A stretch of DNA of 64,000 nucleotides. Origin: Metellina segmentata (lineage: Eukaryota > Arthropoda > Arachnida > Araneae > Tetragnathidae). Position 1 is the first letter of the stretch. Each line of letters starts with the position of its first letter. The notes beneath the pieces were generated by a model, which saw nothing but the letters and a program-made list of their open reading frames with translations, had not been told where the DNA came from and did not search any database. Where the stretch lies: contig OX375881.1 in the NCBI GenBank assembly GCA_947359465.1, forward strand, positions 123,639,967 through 123,703,966. Reading direction: 5' to 3'. Made by a program: the position numbers and the translations under genes. This document shows positions 45,372 to 57,840 of the stretch, piece by piece.

Positions 45372-46049
45372 AACCCTACTTTATTACTCTACAAGGTAAA
45401 AATCCAAAATAAGAAAAATCACTTGAAGGATTCCAAAACTGAGTACTCCTAATCAAAACACGATAAAACTTTACACATGAATTACATTACTTACAACCAT
45501 GTAATCAAACTAACTACACTCATACAATCCAATAAAAAAATTTCTTCAAAGCAAAACTCTGTTTGTCAACAAAACATTAAAAATTTTCCTCAAAATCCCA
45601 TTTTCTATTGCCTCTCAGAAATTAATATAAGGTAGGACTCACCCCTTTTCTGACTCTTTCTTCTTCTGGAACTCCACACACTTGGAAAACGCAGGCACCG
45701 GGTTTCTCTGGCGTCCATCTGGGCACAGGCGCAGGGTTTTCCAGAGAATTCTCCACTGGTCCGTTAAGCTTCCACGGTCACGAGCGCAGGGCCTTCCGGA
45801 GAACTTTCCACTGGTCCCGGGCTTTTCGACTACCCAGCAAGGCACCGACGTTGGGCTTTCCAGAGTCTGGCGTCCTCCTGCTCCTCAGAGCTAGTTCCTC
45901 AGAACTTTAGGGTCCTCTTGGCACGTCCACTCCTTCTGTCGAGCAGTATGTCCCTTTTGGACAATCACTAGATTCCGACTATAAATCTCTGGATTCCGAG
46001 TTTATTTGACTTAAACTCTGTATCCGACCACTTGCCACCAGTTAGTAGC

Positions 46050-46559
46050 TGTGGTGTTTTTGGTACACCACACTACTACCAATGGAGTGAGACTCAACGG
46101 TTTTCGTTTGATACAATTTAATTATGTCAAGAGAAATTTTACATCAACTACTATGTACAATGAATTTTACAATCGATGACAAACAGCCCGATTGTTCCTG
46201 TTCAAACAGTAAGTTTCAAACTCTCACAGTTTGTCTCGTTTTCAACGGGGTTTGATGTCCCCGTGTAATTTTGCAGCGAGCTACCTCCTTCGCCACCTTC
46301 CTCTGTGGCTTCCCTAGCTCGAGTCCCCTTTCTTTCTTCTCGGGACAACAACCTTTTTTCTCCGCGTCGCCTCTGTTTCCAATTCACCTCCCCCTCAAGG
46401 GGTCTCAGATCCCCCACATGTGCGAAAAAACCGACAACCGGCGGTTCTTCAAAAAGCCCCGCTGTCCGGTGGAAATCGGGGTGAACAAGAAACAGAGTCA
46501 GACCCTGAGTTGATTCCACACATGTGGCTGTCGGCTCCCTTGTGGACTACGATCTCACA
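46050..46559 (-). repeat. Array LTR 4
   Basis: 510 bp; nearly identical to LTR 3. Confidence 0.9.
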
Positions 46560-46933
46560 ACAACTCCCCCCATAAAAATCAAATTTCGGGGTCAAGGAGG
46601 AATTTGATTCTGCGGGTGAAATGAGCCATCCTAAAGTGAGATCTGAGAGGCACAATCTTCCCTCTTAATCTCACCACAACCAGAATTAACCACTATCATT
46701 AAAACAAAACAAAAAATCAGTTTAAAGACAATCCGAAACGATAGGCTCAGTTTTGCAAACCATTCAAGTAAAGAAAAATAACATAAGTTTACAACAAAAA
46801 AAAACACACAAAACAAAAATAACTAATCTGACTCTAATTTGTTAATATTTAAAAAAAAAATCTTACACTGAAATAACAAAGACAAATATAGCAAAACTAA
46901 GGTTGCTTATATACATCAAAATTTAGCCTTGGA

Positions 46934-47398
46934 TTACTCATCCTGTCTACTTAACCCATCCGCATTTCCGTTTCGCTTAACAGCACGATGTACAATTGTA
47001 AATTGAAATTGCTGAAGACATAACGCCCATCTAGTGAGACGTGCATTTGTACCGACCATTCTCTTTAGGAACGTCAGGGGGTTATGATCTGTCTCAATCA
47101 TGAATTTTTGCCCATCTAAGTAGTGTCTCAGTTTCTTCAAACCATATACAATAGCCTCTAGTTCCCGCCCTATAGTACTGTAATTTTTCTCTGCTTTAGA
47201 GAACTTTTTGCTTAGATACAATACTGGGTGTTCTTCACCATTCAGTCTCTGAGACAGGACAATTCCTGCACCACTAGCACTTGCATTAGTCTGCATGACA
47301 AATTCTTGACTATAGTCCGGAGCATATAGTACAGGGCTTCCCATCAAACTTGATTTCAAAGCCGAGAATGCTTTTTCACATTCCTCGGTCCAGACCAC
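46934..47398 (-). pseudogene. Array unit 4: RNase H remnant
   Basis: 154 open codons, protein identical to unit 3 as far as read. Confidence 0.9.
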
Positions 47399-48371
47399 TT
47401 TTCCTCTCTAGTTTGGATTTCTCCCCTGTCTTTATTATTTGTCGAAAAATGTCTTCCCCCTCCAAATGCTCTCTTTTCCCCTGGTTTGGCCTCAATTTTC
47501 TTGAAGGTTCGTCTTACACTTTCGTAATTACCCAGTTTTTCGGCTAACTCCGTAGCTTGCCTAAAATCGTCCCAGTTGTCTAAATAATGTTCTTTAACCT
47601 CAACCGGTACCCTCTTCTTAATTTGTTCTGTGAGCATTAATTCTTTAAGCGCATCGAAATCTCCAACCTCCACTGATTCTAACCAACTTTCCAAATAACC
47701 CCTGAGCTCATAAACCAGATCAGACCATAACGACCCTGATTTCCTAGAGTGCTCTTCAAATTTTAAACGTAGAGCAACCGAACTCAGTCTAAATCTCTTC
47801 ATCAACATTTTTTTTATGTAACCATAATCGTCATTTTTTTCGATGTGTTCTTTCACTATTAATTCCGCTACATCGGCTGGCAACAACGGAATTAGCTGCG
47901 ATACCCATCTATCTTCTTCAACCCTTTCTTTTTGGGCTTGTCGCTCAAATATCATAAAGAACAGTGCTATGTCTAAACTTTTAGGATCAAATTTAGGAAC
48001 CAAGTCTTTCAACTTAATTTTTTTTGTGATTGTTTCTCTAGGCAGCGTACTGTTTGATTCAACACTAGCTACTTCGATTGCATGTCCTAGTCTTAACTTT
48101 TCCAATTCAAACTCTCGTTCCTCCCTAGCTATCCTATCAGCCCGTTCTTTATCCGCTATCCTATCAGCCCGTTCTTTATCCGCTATCCTATCAGCCTGTT
48201 CTTCTAAAATTCGTTCCAAGAACGCTTTTGCTGTCTCATCATCATATTCTGGCGCTCTCTCGATTGCCTTAATAATATCTTTTACTAAAACCGCGTCCTT
48301 TACAACTACTTCGAATCGGCTGCTAAAAGCCTTAGAATATTTTTCCTTTGTTTTTTAAGGAAATTAGCCAT
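47356..48371 (-). pseudogene. Array unit 4: Gag
   Basis: 287-codon open frame from 48219 after the shared 1-nt deletion; private Pro-to-His change in 'KEHIEKNDD'. Confidence 0.85.
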
Positions 48372-49048
48372 AACCCTACTTTATTACTCTACAAGGTAAA
48401 AATCCAAAATAAGAAAAATCACTTGAAGGATTCCAAAACTGAGTACTCCTAATCAAAACACGATAAAACTTTACACATGAATTACATTACTTACAACCAT
48501 GTAATCAAACTAACTACACTCATACAATCCAATAAAAAAATTTCTTCAAAGCAAAACTCTGTTTGTCAACAAAACATTAAAAATTTTCCTCAAAATCCCA
48601 TTTTCTATTGCCTCTCAGAAATTAATATAAGGTAGGACTCACCCCTTTTTCTGACTCTTTCTTCTTCTGGAACTCCACACACTTGGAAAACGCAGGCACC
48701 GGGTTTCTCTGGCGTCCTTCTGGGCACAGGCGCAGGGTTTTCGAGAGAATTCTCCACTGGTCCGTTAAGCTTCCACGGTCACGAGCGCAGGGCCTTCCGG
48801 AGAACTTTCCACTGGTCCCGGGCTTTTCGACTACCCAGCAAGGCACCGACGTTGGGCTTTCCAGTCTGGCGTCCTCCTGCTCCTCAGAGCTAGTTCCTCA
48901 GAACTTTAGGGTCCTCTTGGCACGTCCACTCCTTCTGTCGAGCAGTATGTCCCTTTTGGACAATCACAAGATTCCGACTATAAATCTCTGGATTCCGAGT
49001 TTATTTGACTTAAACTCTGTATCCGACCACTTGCCACCAGTTAGTAGC

Positions 49049-49559
49049 TGTGGTGTTTTTGGTACACCACACTACTACCAATGGAGTGAGACTCAACGGT
49101 TTTCGTTTGATACAATTTAATTATGTCTAGAGAAATTTTACGTCAACTACTATGTACAATGAATTTTACTATCGATAACAAACAGCCCGATTGTTCCTGT
49201 TCAAACAGTAAGTTTCAAACTCTCACAGTTTGTCTCGTTTTCAACGGGGTTTGATGTCCCCGTGTAATTTTGCAGCGAGCTACCTCCTTCGCCACCTTCC
49301 TCTGTAGCTTCCCTAGCTCGAGTCCCCTTTCTTTCTTCTCGGGAAAACAACCTTTTTTCTCCGCGTCGCCTCTGTTTCCAATTCACCTCCCCCTCAAGGG
49401 GTCTCAGATCCCCCACATGTGCAAAAAAAACAGACAACCGGCGGTTCTTCAAAAAGCCCCGCTGTCCGGTGGAAATCGGGGTTAACAAGAAACAGAGTCA
49501 GACCCTGAGTTGATTCCATACATGTGGCTGTCGGCTCCCTTGTGGACTACGATCTCACA
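49049..49559 (-). repeat. Array LTR 5
   Basis: 511 bp. Shares many private variants with LTR 6 (for example 'gtagcttccc', 'ggttaacaag', 'ccatacatg'). Confidence 0.9.
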
Positions 49560-49933
49560 ACAAATCCCCCCATAAAAATCAAATTTCGGGGTCAATTAGG
49601 AATTTGATTCTGCGGGTGAAATGAGCCATCCTAAAGTGAGATCTGAGAGGCACAATCTTCCCTCTTAATCTCACCACAACCAGAATTAACCACTATCATT
49701 AAAACAAAACAAAAAATCAGTTTAAAGACAATCCGAAACTATAGGCTCAGTTTTGCAAACCATTCAAGTAAAGAAAAATAACATGTTAACAAAAAAAAAA
49801 AAAACACACAAAACAAAAATAACTAATCTTACTCTAATTTGCTAATATTTAAAAAAAAAATCTTACACTGAAATAACAAAGACAAATATAGCAAAACTAA
49901 GGTTGCTTATATACATCAAAATTTAGCCTTGGA

Positions 49934-50398
49934 TTACTCATCCTGTCTACTTAACCCATCCGCATTTCCGTTTCGCTTAACAGCACGATGTACAATTGTA
50001 AATTGAAATTGCTCAAGACGTAACGCCCATCTAGTGAGACGTGCATTTGTACCGACCATTCTCTTTAGGAACATCAGGGGGTTATGATCTGTCTCAATCA
50101 TGAATTTTTGCCCATCTAAGTAGTGTCTCAGTTTCTGCAAACCATATACAATAGCCTCTAGTTCCCGCTCTATAGTACTGTAATTTTTCTCTGCTTTAGA
50201 GAACTTTTTGCTTAGATACAATACTGGGTGTTTTTCACCATTCAGTCTCTGAGACAGGACAATTCCTGCACCACTAGCACTTGCATTAGTCTGCATGACA
50301 AATTCTTGACTATAGTCCGGAGCATATAGTACAGGGCTTCCCATCAAACTTGATTTCAAAGCCGAGAATGCTTTTTCACATTCTTCGGTCCAGACCAC
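49934..50398 (-). pseudogene. Array unit 5: RNase H remnant
   Basis: 154 open codons; 'GEKHPVLY' and 'YGLQKLRHY' are shared only with unit 6, but the Asn at the catalytic position is as in units 1-4. Confidence 0.9.
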
Positions 50399-51371
50399 TT
50401 TTCCTCTCTAGTTTGGATTTCTCCCCTGTCTTTATTATTTGTCGAAAAATGTCTTCCCCCTCCAAATGCTCTCTTTTCCCCTGGTTTGGCCTCAATTTTC
50501 TTGAAGGTTCGTCTTACACTTTCGTAATTACCCAGTTTTTCGGCTAACTCCGTAGCTTGCCTAAAATCGTCCCAGTTGTCTAAATAATGTTCTTTAACCT
50601 CAACCGGTACCCTCTTCTTAATTTGTTCTGTGAGCATTAATTCTTTAAGCGCATCGAAATCTCCAACCTCCACTGATTCTAACCAACTTTCCAAATAACC
50701 CCTGAGCTCATAAACCAGATCAGACCATAACGACCCTGATTTCCTAGAGTGCTCTTCAAATTTTAAACGTAGAGCAACCGAACTCAGTCTAAATCTCTTC
50801 ATCAACATTTTTTTTATGTAACCATAATCGTCATTTTTTTCGATGGGTTCTTTCACTATTAATTCCGCTACATCGGCTGGCAACAACGGAATTAGCTGCG
50901 ATACCCATCTATCTTCTTCAACCCTTTCTTTTTGGGCTTGTCGCTCAAATATCATAAAGAACAGTGCTATGTCTAAACTTTTAGGATCAAATTTAGGAAC
51001 CAAGTCTTTCAACTTAATTTTTTTTGTGATTGTTTCTCTAGGCAGCGTACTGTTTGATTCAACACTAGCTACTTCGATTGCATGTCCTAGTCTTAACTTT
51101 TCCAATTCAAACTCTCGTTCCTCCCTAGCTATCCTATCAGCCCGTTCTTTATCCGCTATCCTATCAGCCCGTTCTTTATCCGCTATCCTATCAGCCTGTT
51201 CTTCTAAAATTCGTTCCAAGAACGCTTTTGCTGTCTCATCATCATATTCTGGCGCTCTCTCGATTGCCTTAATAATATCTTTTACTAAAACCGCGTCCTT
51301 TACAACTACTTCGAATCGGCTGCTAAAAGCCTTAGAATATTTTTCCTTTGTTTTTTAAGGAAATTAGCCAT
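50356..51371 (-). pseudogene. Array unit 5: Gag
   Basis: 287-codon open frame from 51219, almost identical to unit 4; carries the shared 1-nt deletion. Confidence 0.85.
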
Positions 51372-52050
51372 AACCCTACTTTATTACTCTACAAGGTAAA
51401 AATCCAAAATAAGAAAAATCACTTGAAGGATTCCAAAACTGAGTACTCCTAATCAAAACACGATAAAACTTTACACATGAATTACATTACTTACAACCAT
51501 GTAATCAAACTAACTACACTCATACAATCCAATAAAAAAATTTCTTCAAAGCAAAACTCTGTTTGTCAACAAAACATTAAAAATTTTCCTCAAAATCCCA
51601 TTTTCTATTGCCTCTCAGAAATTAATATAAGGTAGGACTCACCCCTTTTTCTGACTCTTTCTTCTTCTGGAACTCCACACACTTGGAAAACGCAGGCACC
51701 GGGTTTCTCTGGCGTCCTTCTGGGCACAGGCGCAGGGTTTTCGAGAGAATTCTCCACTGGTCCGTTAAGCTTCCACGGTCACGAGCGCAGGGCCTTCCGG
51801 AGAACTTTCCACTGGTCCCGGGCTTTTCGACTACCCAGCAAGGCACCGACGTTGGGCTTTCCAGAGTCTGGCGTCCTCCTGCTCCTCAGAGCTAGTTCCT
51901 CAGAACTTTAGGGTCCTCTTGGCACGTCCACTCCTTCTGTCGAGCAGTATGTCCCTTTTGGACAATCACAAGATTCCGACTATAAATCTCTGGATTCCGA
52001 GTTTATTTGACTTAAACTCTGTATCCGACCACTTGCCACCAGTTAGTAGC

Positions 52051-52561
52051 TGTGGTGTTTTTGGTACACCACACTACTACCAATGGAGTGAGACTCAACG
52101 GTTTTCGTTTGATACAATTTAATTATGTCTAGAGAAATTTTACGTCAACTACTATGTACAATGAATTTTACTATCGATAACAAACAGCCCGATTGTTCCT
52201 GTTCAAACAGTAAGTTTCAAACTCTCACAGTTTGTCTCGTTTTCAACGGGGTTTGATGTCCCCGTGTAATTTTGCAGCGAGCTACCTCCTTCGCCACCTT
52301 CCTCTGTAGCTTCCCTAGCTCGAGTCCCCTTTCTTTCTTCTCGGGAAAACAACCTTTTTTCTCCGCGTCGCCTCTGTTTCCAATTCACCTCCCCCTCAAG
52401 GGGTCTCAGATCCCCCACATGTGCAAAAAAAACAGACAACCGGCGGTTCTTCAAAAAGCCCCGCTGTCCGGTGGAAATCGGGGTTAACAAGAAACAGAGT
52501 CAGACCCTGAGTTGATTCCATACATGTGGCTGTCGGCTCCCTTGTGGACTACGATCTCACA
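52051..52561 (-). repeat. Array LTR 6
   Basis: 511 bp, almost the same as LTR 5: the most recent duplication step visible in the array. Confidence 0.9.
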
Positions 52562-52931
52562 ACAAATCCCCCCATAAAAATCAAATTTCGGGGTCAATTA
52601 GGAATTTGATTCTGCGGGTGAAATGAGCCATCCTAAAGTGAGATCTGAGAGGCACAATCTTCCCTCTTAATCTCACCACAACCAGAATTAACCACTATCA
52701 TTAAAACAAAACAAAAAATCAGTTTAAAGACAATCCGAAACTATAGGCTCAGTTTTGCAAACCATTCAAGTAAAGAAAAATAACATGTTAACAAAAAAAA
52801 AACACACAAAACAAAAATAACTAATCTTACTCTAATTTGCTAATATTTAAAAAAAAAATCTTACACTGAAATAACAAAGACAAATATAGCAAAACTAAGG
52901 TTGCTTATATACATCAAAATTTAGCCTTGGA

Positions 52932-53395
52932 TTACTCATCCTGTCTACTTAACCCATCCGCATTTCCGTTTCGCTTAACAGCACGATGTACAATTGTAAA
53001 TTGAAATTGCTGAAGACGTAACGCCCATCTAGTGAGACGTGCATTTGTACCGACCATTCTCTTTAGGAACATCAGGGGGTTATGATCTGTCTCAATCATG
53101 AATTTTGCCCATCTAAGTAGTGTCTCAGTTTCTGCAAACCATATACAATAGCCTCTAGTTCCCGCCCTATAGTACTGTAATTTTTCTCTGCTTTAGAGAA
53201 CTTTTTGCTTAGATACAATACTGGGTGTTTTTCACCATTCAGTCTCTGAGACAGGACAATTCCTGCTCCACTAGCACTTGCATCAGTCTGCATGACAAAT
53301 TCTTGACTATAGTCCGGAGCATATAGTACTGGGCTTCCCATCAAACTTGATTTCAAAGCCGAGAATGCTTTTTCACATTCCTCGGTCCAGACCAC
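52932..53395 (-). pseudogene. Array unit 6: RNase H remnant
   Basis: Keeps the catalytic Asp ('MQTDASASGAG') like unit 7, yet has 'GEKHP' and 'YGLQKLR' like unit 5. A 1-nt loss near 53105 truncates it. Confidence 0.9.
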
Positions 53396-53636
53396 TTTTC
53401 CTCTCTAGTTTGGATTTCTCCCCTGTCTTTATTATTTGCATGTCTTCCCCCTCCAAATGCTCTCTTTTCCCCTGGTTTGGCCTCAATTTTCTTGAAGGTT
53501 CGTCTTACACTTTCGTAATTATCCAGTTTTTCGGCTAACTCCGTAGCTTGCCTAAAATCTTCCCAGTTGTCTAAATAATGTTCTTTAACCTCAACCGGTA
53601 CCCTTTTTCTTAATTTGTTCTGTGAGCATTAATTCT
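53353..53636 (-). pseudogene. Array unit 6: Gag, C-terminal part left of the Kolobok-like insertion
   Basis: Has a short deletion near 53440 relative to other units and an extra T-run change near 53605. Resumes at 55098. Confidence 0.8.
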
Positions 53637-53640
53637 TTAA

Positions 53641-55093
53641 GAGGACCGGGAAAGCAAAATTCGACTAAAAAATCAATTTCTATTTTATTGCTCCTTAATA
53701 TAGTTCAAAATCTCCTCTTTCCAATGATATATCACACTAGGTAATAGAATTACAGGAAGTTTGAAAATTACGCACGTTTCCAATAAGCACTTCACATCTG
53801 ACACGGCCTTTCAAATGTAAACAAACCGTTTGTGGACATTTCTAATCTTTGTTGCTCAACAATGTATATTATATTTTTTACTTTACTTTACTCAAATTAT
53901 TTTCGATAATCTGGTAACAGTAGAGTTAACTGTAATCATTTAGTTTTTTTCTAACTATTTTTATTAATTTTACCATGCGATATAAGTTAGCACTTTCTGA
54001 GACATGACATTTGATCTATTATGGACTAGCAATAAGGATAGATGTTGGTTTTCTGCACAATATGCAACAATCTGTCTGGGCAGAATATTTTTATTTACTG
54101 TCAAGTAACTTAAATCCAAATCACGGTCTTTGTCCAGTTGGGAATGAAAGCTGGTGGAAATTTCAACGTGCTGTAGCTAAAAGTGACGTATATTACCATG
54201 ATAAACACACACACATATTGCCTTGCCTTATACTGCCTACATTTTGAAGACAATTAAATCAAATTTCAGAGACTTGGCGAATTCAGAATTGTTGAAAAAA
54301 TGTGTTCACGCAAAGACTGAAAACCCAAATGAATCGGTGAACAATGTGATTTGGACTCGCGTTCCAAAAAATGTGTTTGTAACCATTCAAACTTTAAAAC
54401 TGGGAGTGTTTGATGCTGTTTCCTGCTGCAACAGTGGAAATATTATAAAGTGCTATACATTATCTAGAGTTAAAATCAATCCAAGCTGCCATTTTATACA
54501 AATTTTTGAGAAAACTGGACTAAGACCGTGCTATCGATGGAGAGCGAAAACTCTCCGAATACAGTAAAAAGGCCCGCCATAGAAAGAAAAGCATAAAAAA
54601 AAATTGAAGATACATGTATTAAAAATGAAAGAGATCACCATTTATATAAATCAGGATTTCATTAAGGTTAGACGTAAAATTATTCATAAAAATTCATTTG
54701 AAATGTTTAAATCCATTTTTCTCAAAACTTAGATTTTTAAGTTTCATGCCCCATTTTCTCAGAGTCTACTGAACATAATGACTTAATATTTTTATGACAT
54801 ATTTGTGTTATATCTCTAAAGATTTTAACACGGGCATTTTTTGATTTTTTGAAAATTGAATTTTTTAGAAATTTAAATGTGTTGAAAAATGCTATCTAAA
54901 AAGTGATATTCAGTTAAAAATTTCTATAAAATTAAAATTTTTAAATAAAAAAAAAGTGAGCTGTTAAAGTTTGTATAACATATCAGTCTAACCACCATAA
55001 AAATTTTGTGTTGCTTACTATTATAGTTATTGAGAAAAAGGGTCTTGAATTTCGTGAATTCAACATGGAGGAGATAGAGTCTTCCCGGTCCCC
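53641..55093 (+). mobile_element. Kolobok-like DNA transposon derivative, 1453 bp, inserted in array unit 6
   Basis: Ends GAGGACCGGGAA and (reverse complement) GGGGACCGGGAA are inverted repeats. TTAA (53637-53640) lies on the left and CTAA (55094-55097, one substitution) on the right; intact units have a single TTAA. TTAA duplication together with a Mutator-like transposase tail inside fits the Kolobok superfamily better than piggyBac. Confidence 0.7.
54005..54567 (+). pseudogene. Mutator-like (Kolobok-type) transposase C-terminal fragment
   Basis: Two plus frames joined by a shift near 54235: first 'MQQSVWAEYFYLLSS' and 'HGLCPVGNESWWKFQRA', then 'NFRDLANSELLKKCVHAKTE', 'NESVNNVIWTRVPK' and 'LGVFDAVSCCNSG'. 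This order matches the C-terminal part of the Mutator-like transposase proteins common in arthropod genomes. The expected Cys after SW is Trp. N-terminal domains are absent. Confidence 0.7.
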
Positions 55094-55097
55094 CTAA

Positions 55098-55821
55098 GCG
55101 CATCGAAATCTCCAACCTCCATTGATTCTAACCAACTTTCCAAATAACCCCTGTGCTCATAAACCAGATCAGACCATAACGACCCTGATTTCCTAGAGTG
55201 CTCTTCAAATTTTAAACGTAGAGCAACCGAACTCAGTCTAAATCTCTTCATCAACATTTTTTTTATGTAACAATAATCGTCATTTTTTTCGATGGGTTCT
55301 TTCACTATTAATTCCGCTACATCGGCTGGCAACAACGGAATTAGCTGCGATACCAATCTATCTTCTTCAACCCTTTCTTTTTGGGCTTGTCGCTCAAATA
55401 TCATAAAGAACAGTGCTATGTCTAAACTTTTAGGATCAAATTTAGGAACCAAGTCTTTCAAATTAATTTTTTTGTGATTGTTTCTCTAGGCAGCGTACTG
55501 TTTGACTCAACACTAGCTACTTCGATTGCATGTCCTAGTCTTAACTTTTCCAATTCAAACTCTCGTTCCTCCCTAGCTATCCTATCAGCCCGTTCTTTAT
55601 CCGCTATCTATCAGCCTGTTCTTTATCCGCTATCCTATCAGCCTGTTCTTCTAAAATTCGTTCCAAGAACGCTTTTGCTGTCTCATCATCATATTCTGGC
55701 GCTCTCTCGATTTTGCCTTAATAATATCTTTTACTAAAACCGCGTCCTCTACAACTACTTCGAATTCGGCTGCGAAAAGCCTTAGAATATTTTTCCTTTG
55801 TTTTTTAAGGAAATTAGCCAT
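55098..55821 (-). pseudogene. Array unit 6: Gag, N-terminal part
   Basis: Start at 55821 without the 1-nt deletion of units 1-5. It is broken instead by its own changes: a 2-nt gain near 55710, a 1-nt loss near 55608 and a 1-nt loss near 55470. Confidence 0.85.
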
Positions 55822-56500
55822 AACCCTACTTAATTACTCTACAAGGTAAAAATCCATAATAACAAAAATCACTTGAAGGATTCCAAAACTAAGTACTCCT
55901 AATCAAAACACGATAAAACTTTACACATGAATTACACACATTACTTACAACCATGTAATCAAACAAACTACACTCATACAATCCAAAAAAAAAAATTCTT
56001 CAAAGCAAAACTCTGTCAACAAAACATTAAAAATTTTCCTCAAAATCCCATTTTCTATTGCCTCTCAGAAATTACTATAAGGTAGGACTCACTCCTTTTT
56101 CTGACTCTTTCTTCTTCTGGAACTCCACACACTTGGAAAACGCAGGCACCGGGTTTCTCTGCCGTCCTTCTGGGCACAGGCGCAGGGTTTTCCAGAGAAT
56201 TCTCCACTGGTCCGTTAAGCTTCCACGGTCACGAGCGCAGGGCCTTCCGGAGAACTTTCCACTGGTCCCGGGCTTTTCGACTACCCAGCAAGGCACCGAC
56301 GTTGGGCTTTCCAGAGTCTGGTGTCCTCCTGCTCCTCAGAGCTAGTTCCTCAGAACTTTAGGGTCCTCTTGGCACGTCCACTCCTTCTGTCGAACAGTAT
56401 GTCCCTTTTGGACAATCACAAGATTCCGACTATAAATCTCTGGATTCCGAGTTTATTTGACTTAAACTCTGTATCCGACCTCTTGCCACCAGTTAGTAGC

Positions 56501-57012
56501 TGTGGTGGTTTTGGTACACCACACTACTACCAATGGAGTGAGACTCAACGGTTTTCGTTTGATACAATTTAATTATGTCAAGAGAAATTTTACATCAACT
56601 ACTATGTACAATGAATTTTACAATCGATGACAAACAGCCCGATTGTTCCTGTTCAAACAGTAAGTTTCAAACTCTCACAGTTTGTCTCGTTTTCAACGGG
56701 GTTTGATGTCGCCGTGTAATTTTGCAGCGAGCTACCTCCTTCGCCACCTTCCTCTGTGGCTTCCCTAGCTCGAGTCCCCTTTCTTACTTCTTGGGACAAC
56801 AACCTTTTTTCTCCGCGTCGCCTCTGTTTCCAATTCACCTCCCCCTCAAGGGGTCTCAGATCCCCCACATGTGCGAAAAAACCGACAACCGGCGGTTCTT
56901 CAAAAAGCCCCGCTGTCCGGTGGAAATCGGGGTGAACAAAAAACAGAGTCAGACCCTGAGTTGATTCCACACATATGTGGCTGTCGGCTCCCTTGTGAAC
57001 TATGATCTCACA
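56501..57012 (-). repeat. Array LTR 7
   Basis: 512 bp with private variants ('ggtggttttgg', an extra 'at' in 'acacatatgtgg'). Confidence 0.9.
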
Positions 57013-57382
57013 ACAACTCCCCCCATAAAAATCAAATTTCGGGGTCAAGGAGGAATTTGATTCTGCGGGTGAAATGAGCCATCCTAAAGTGAGATCTGAG
57101 AGGCACAATCTTCCCTCTTAATCTCACCACAACCAGAATTAACCACTATCATTAAAACAAAACAAAAAATCAGTTTAAGGACAATCCGAAACGATAGGCT
57201 CAGTTTTGCAAACCATTCAAGTAACGAAAAATAACATAAGTTTACAAACAAAACCACACAAAACAAAAATAACTAATCTTACTCTAATTTGTTAATATTT
57301 AAAAAAAAATCTTACACTGAAATAACAAAGACAAATATAGCAAAACTAAGGTTGCTTATATACATCAAAATTTAGCCTTGGA

Positions 57383-57840
57383 TTACTCATCATGTCTACT
57401 TAACCCATCCGCATTTCCGTTTCGCTTAACAGCACGATGTACAATTGTAAATTGAAATTGCTGAAGACATAACGCCCATCTAGTGAGACGTGCATTTGTA
57501 CCGACCATTCTCTTTAGGAACGTCAGGGGGTTATGATCTGTCTCAATCATGTATTTTTGCCCATCTAAGTAGTGTCTCAGTTTCTTCAAACCATATACAA
57601 TAGCCTCTAGTTCCCGCCCTATAGTACTGTAATTTTTCTCTGCTTTACAGAACTTTTTGCTTAGATACAATACTGGGTGTTCTTCACCATTCAGTCTCTG
57701 AGACAGGACAATTCCTGCTCCACTAGCACTTGCATCAGTCTGCATGACAAATTCTTGACTATAGTCCGGAGCATATAGTACTGGGCTTCCCATCAAACTT
57801 TATTTCAAAGCCGAGAATGCTTTTTCACATTCCTCGGTCC
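57383..57840 (-). pseudogene. Array unit 7: RNase H remnant
   Basis: Catalytic Asp retained ('MQTDASASGAG'), 'GEEHP' and 'YGLKKLR'. A private stop in the SALKS region. Confidence 0.9.

Noticed and set aside
53641..55093. piggyBac assignment for the second TTAA insertion
   Set aside because: TTAA alone is shared by both superfamilies; the ends lack a CCC start and the internal protein fragment is Mutator-like, which favours Kolobok.
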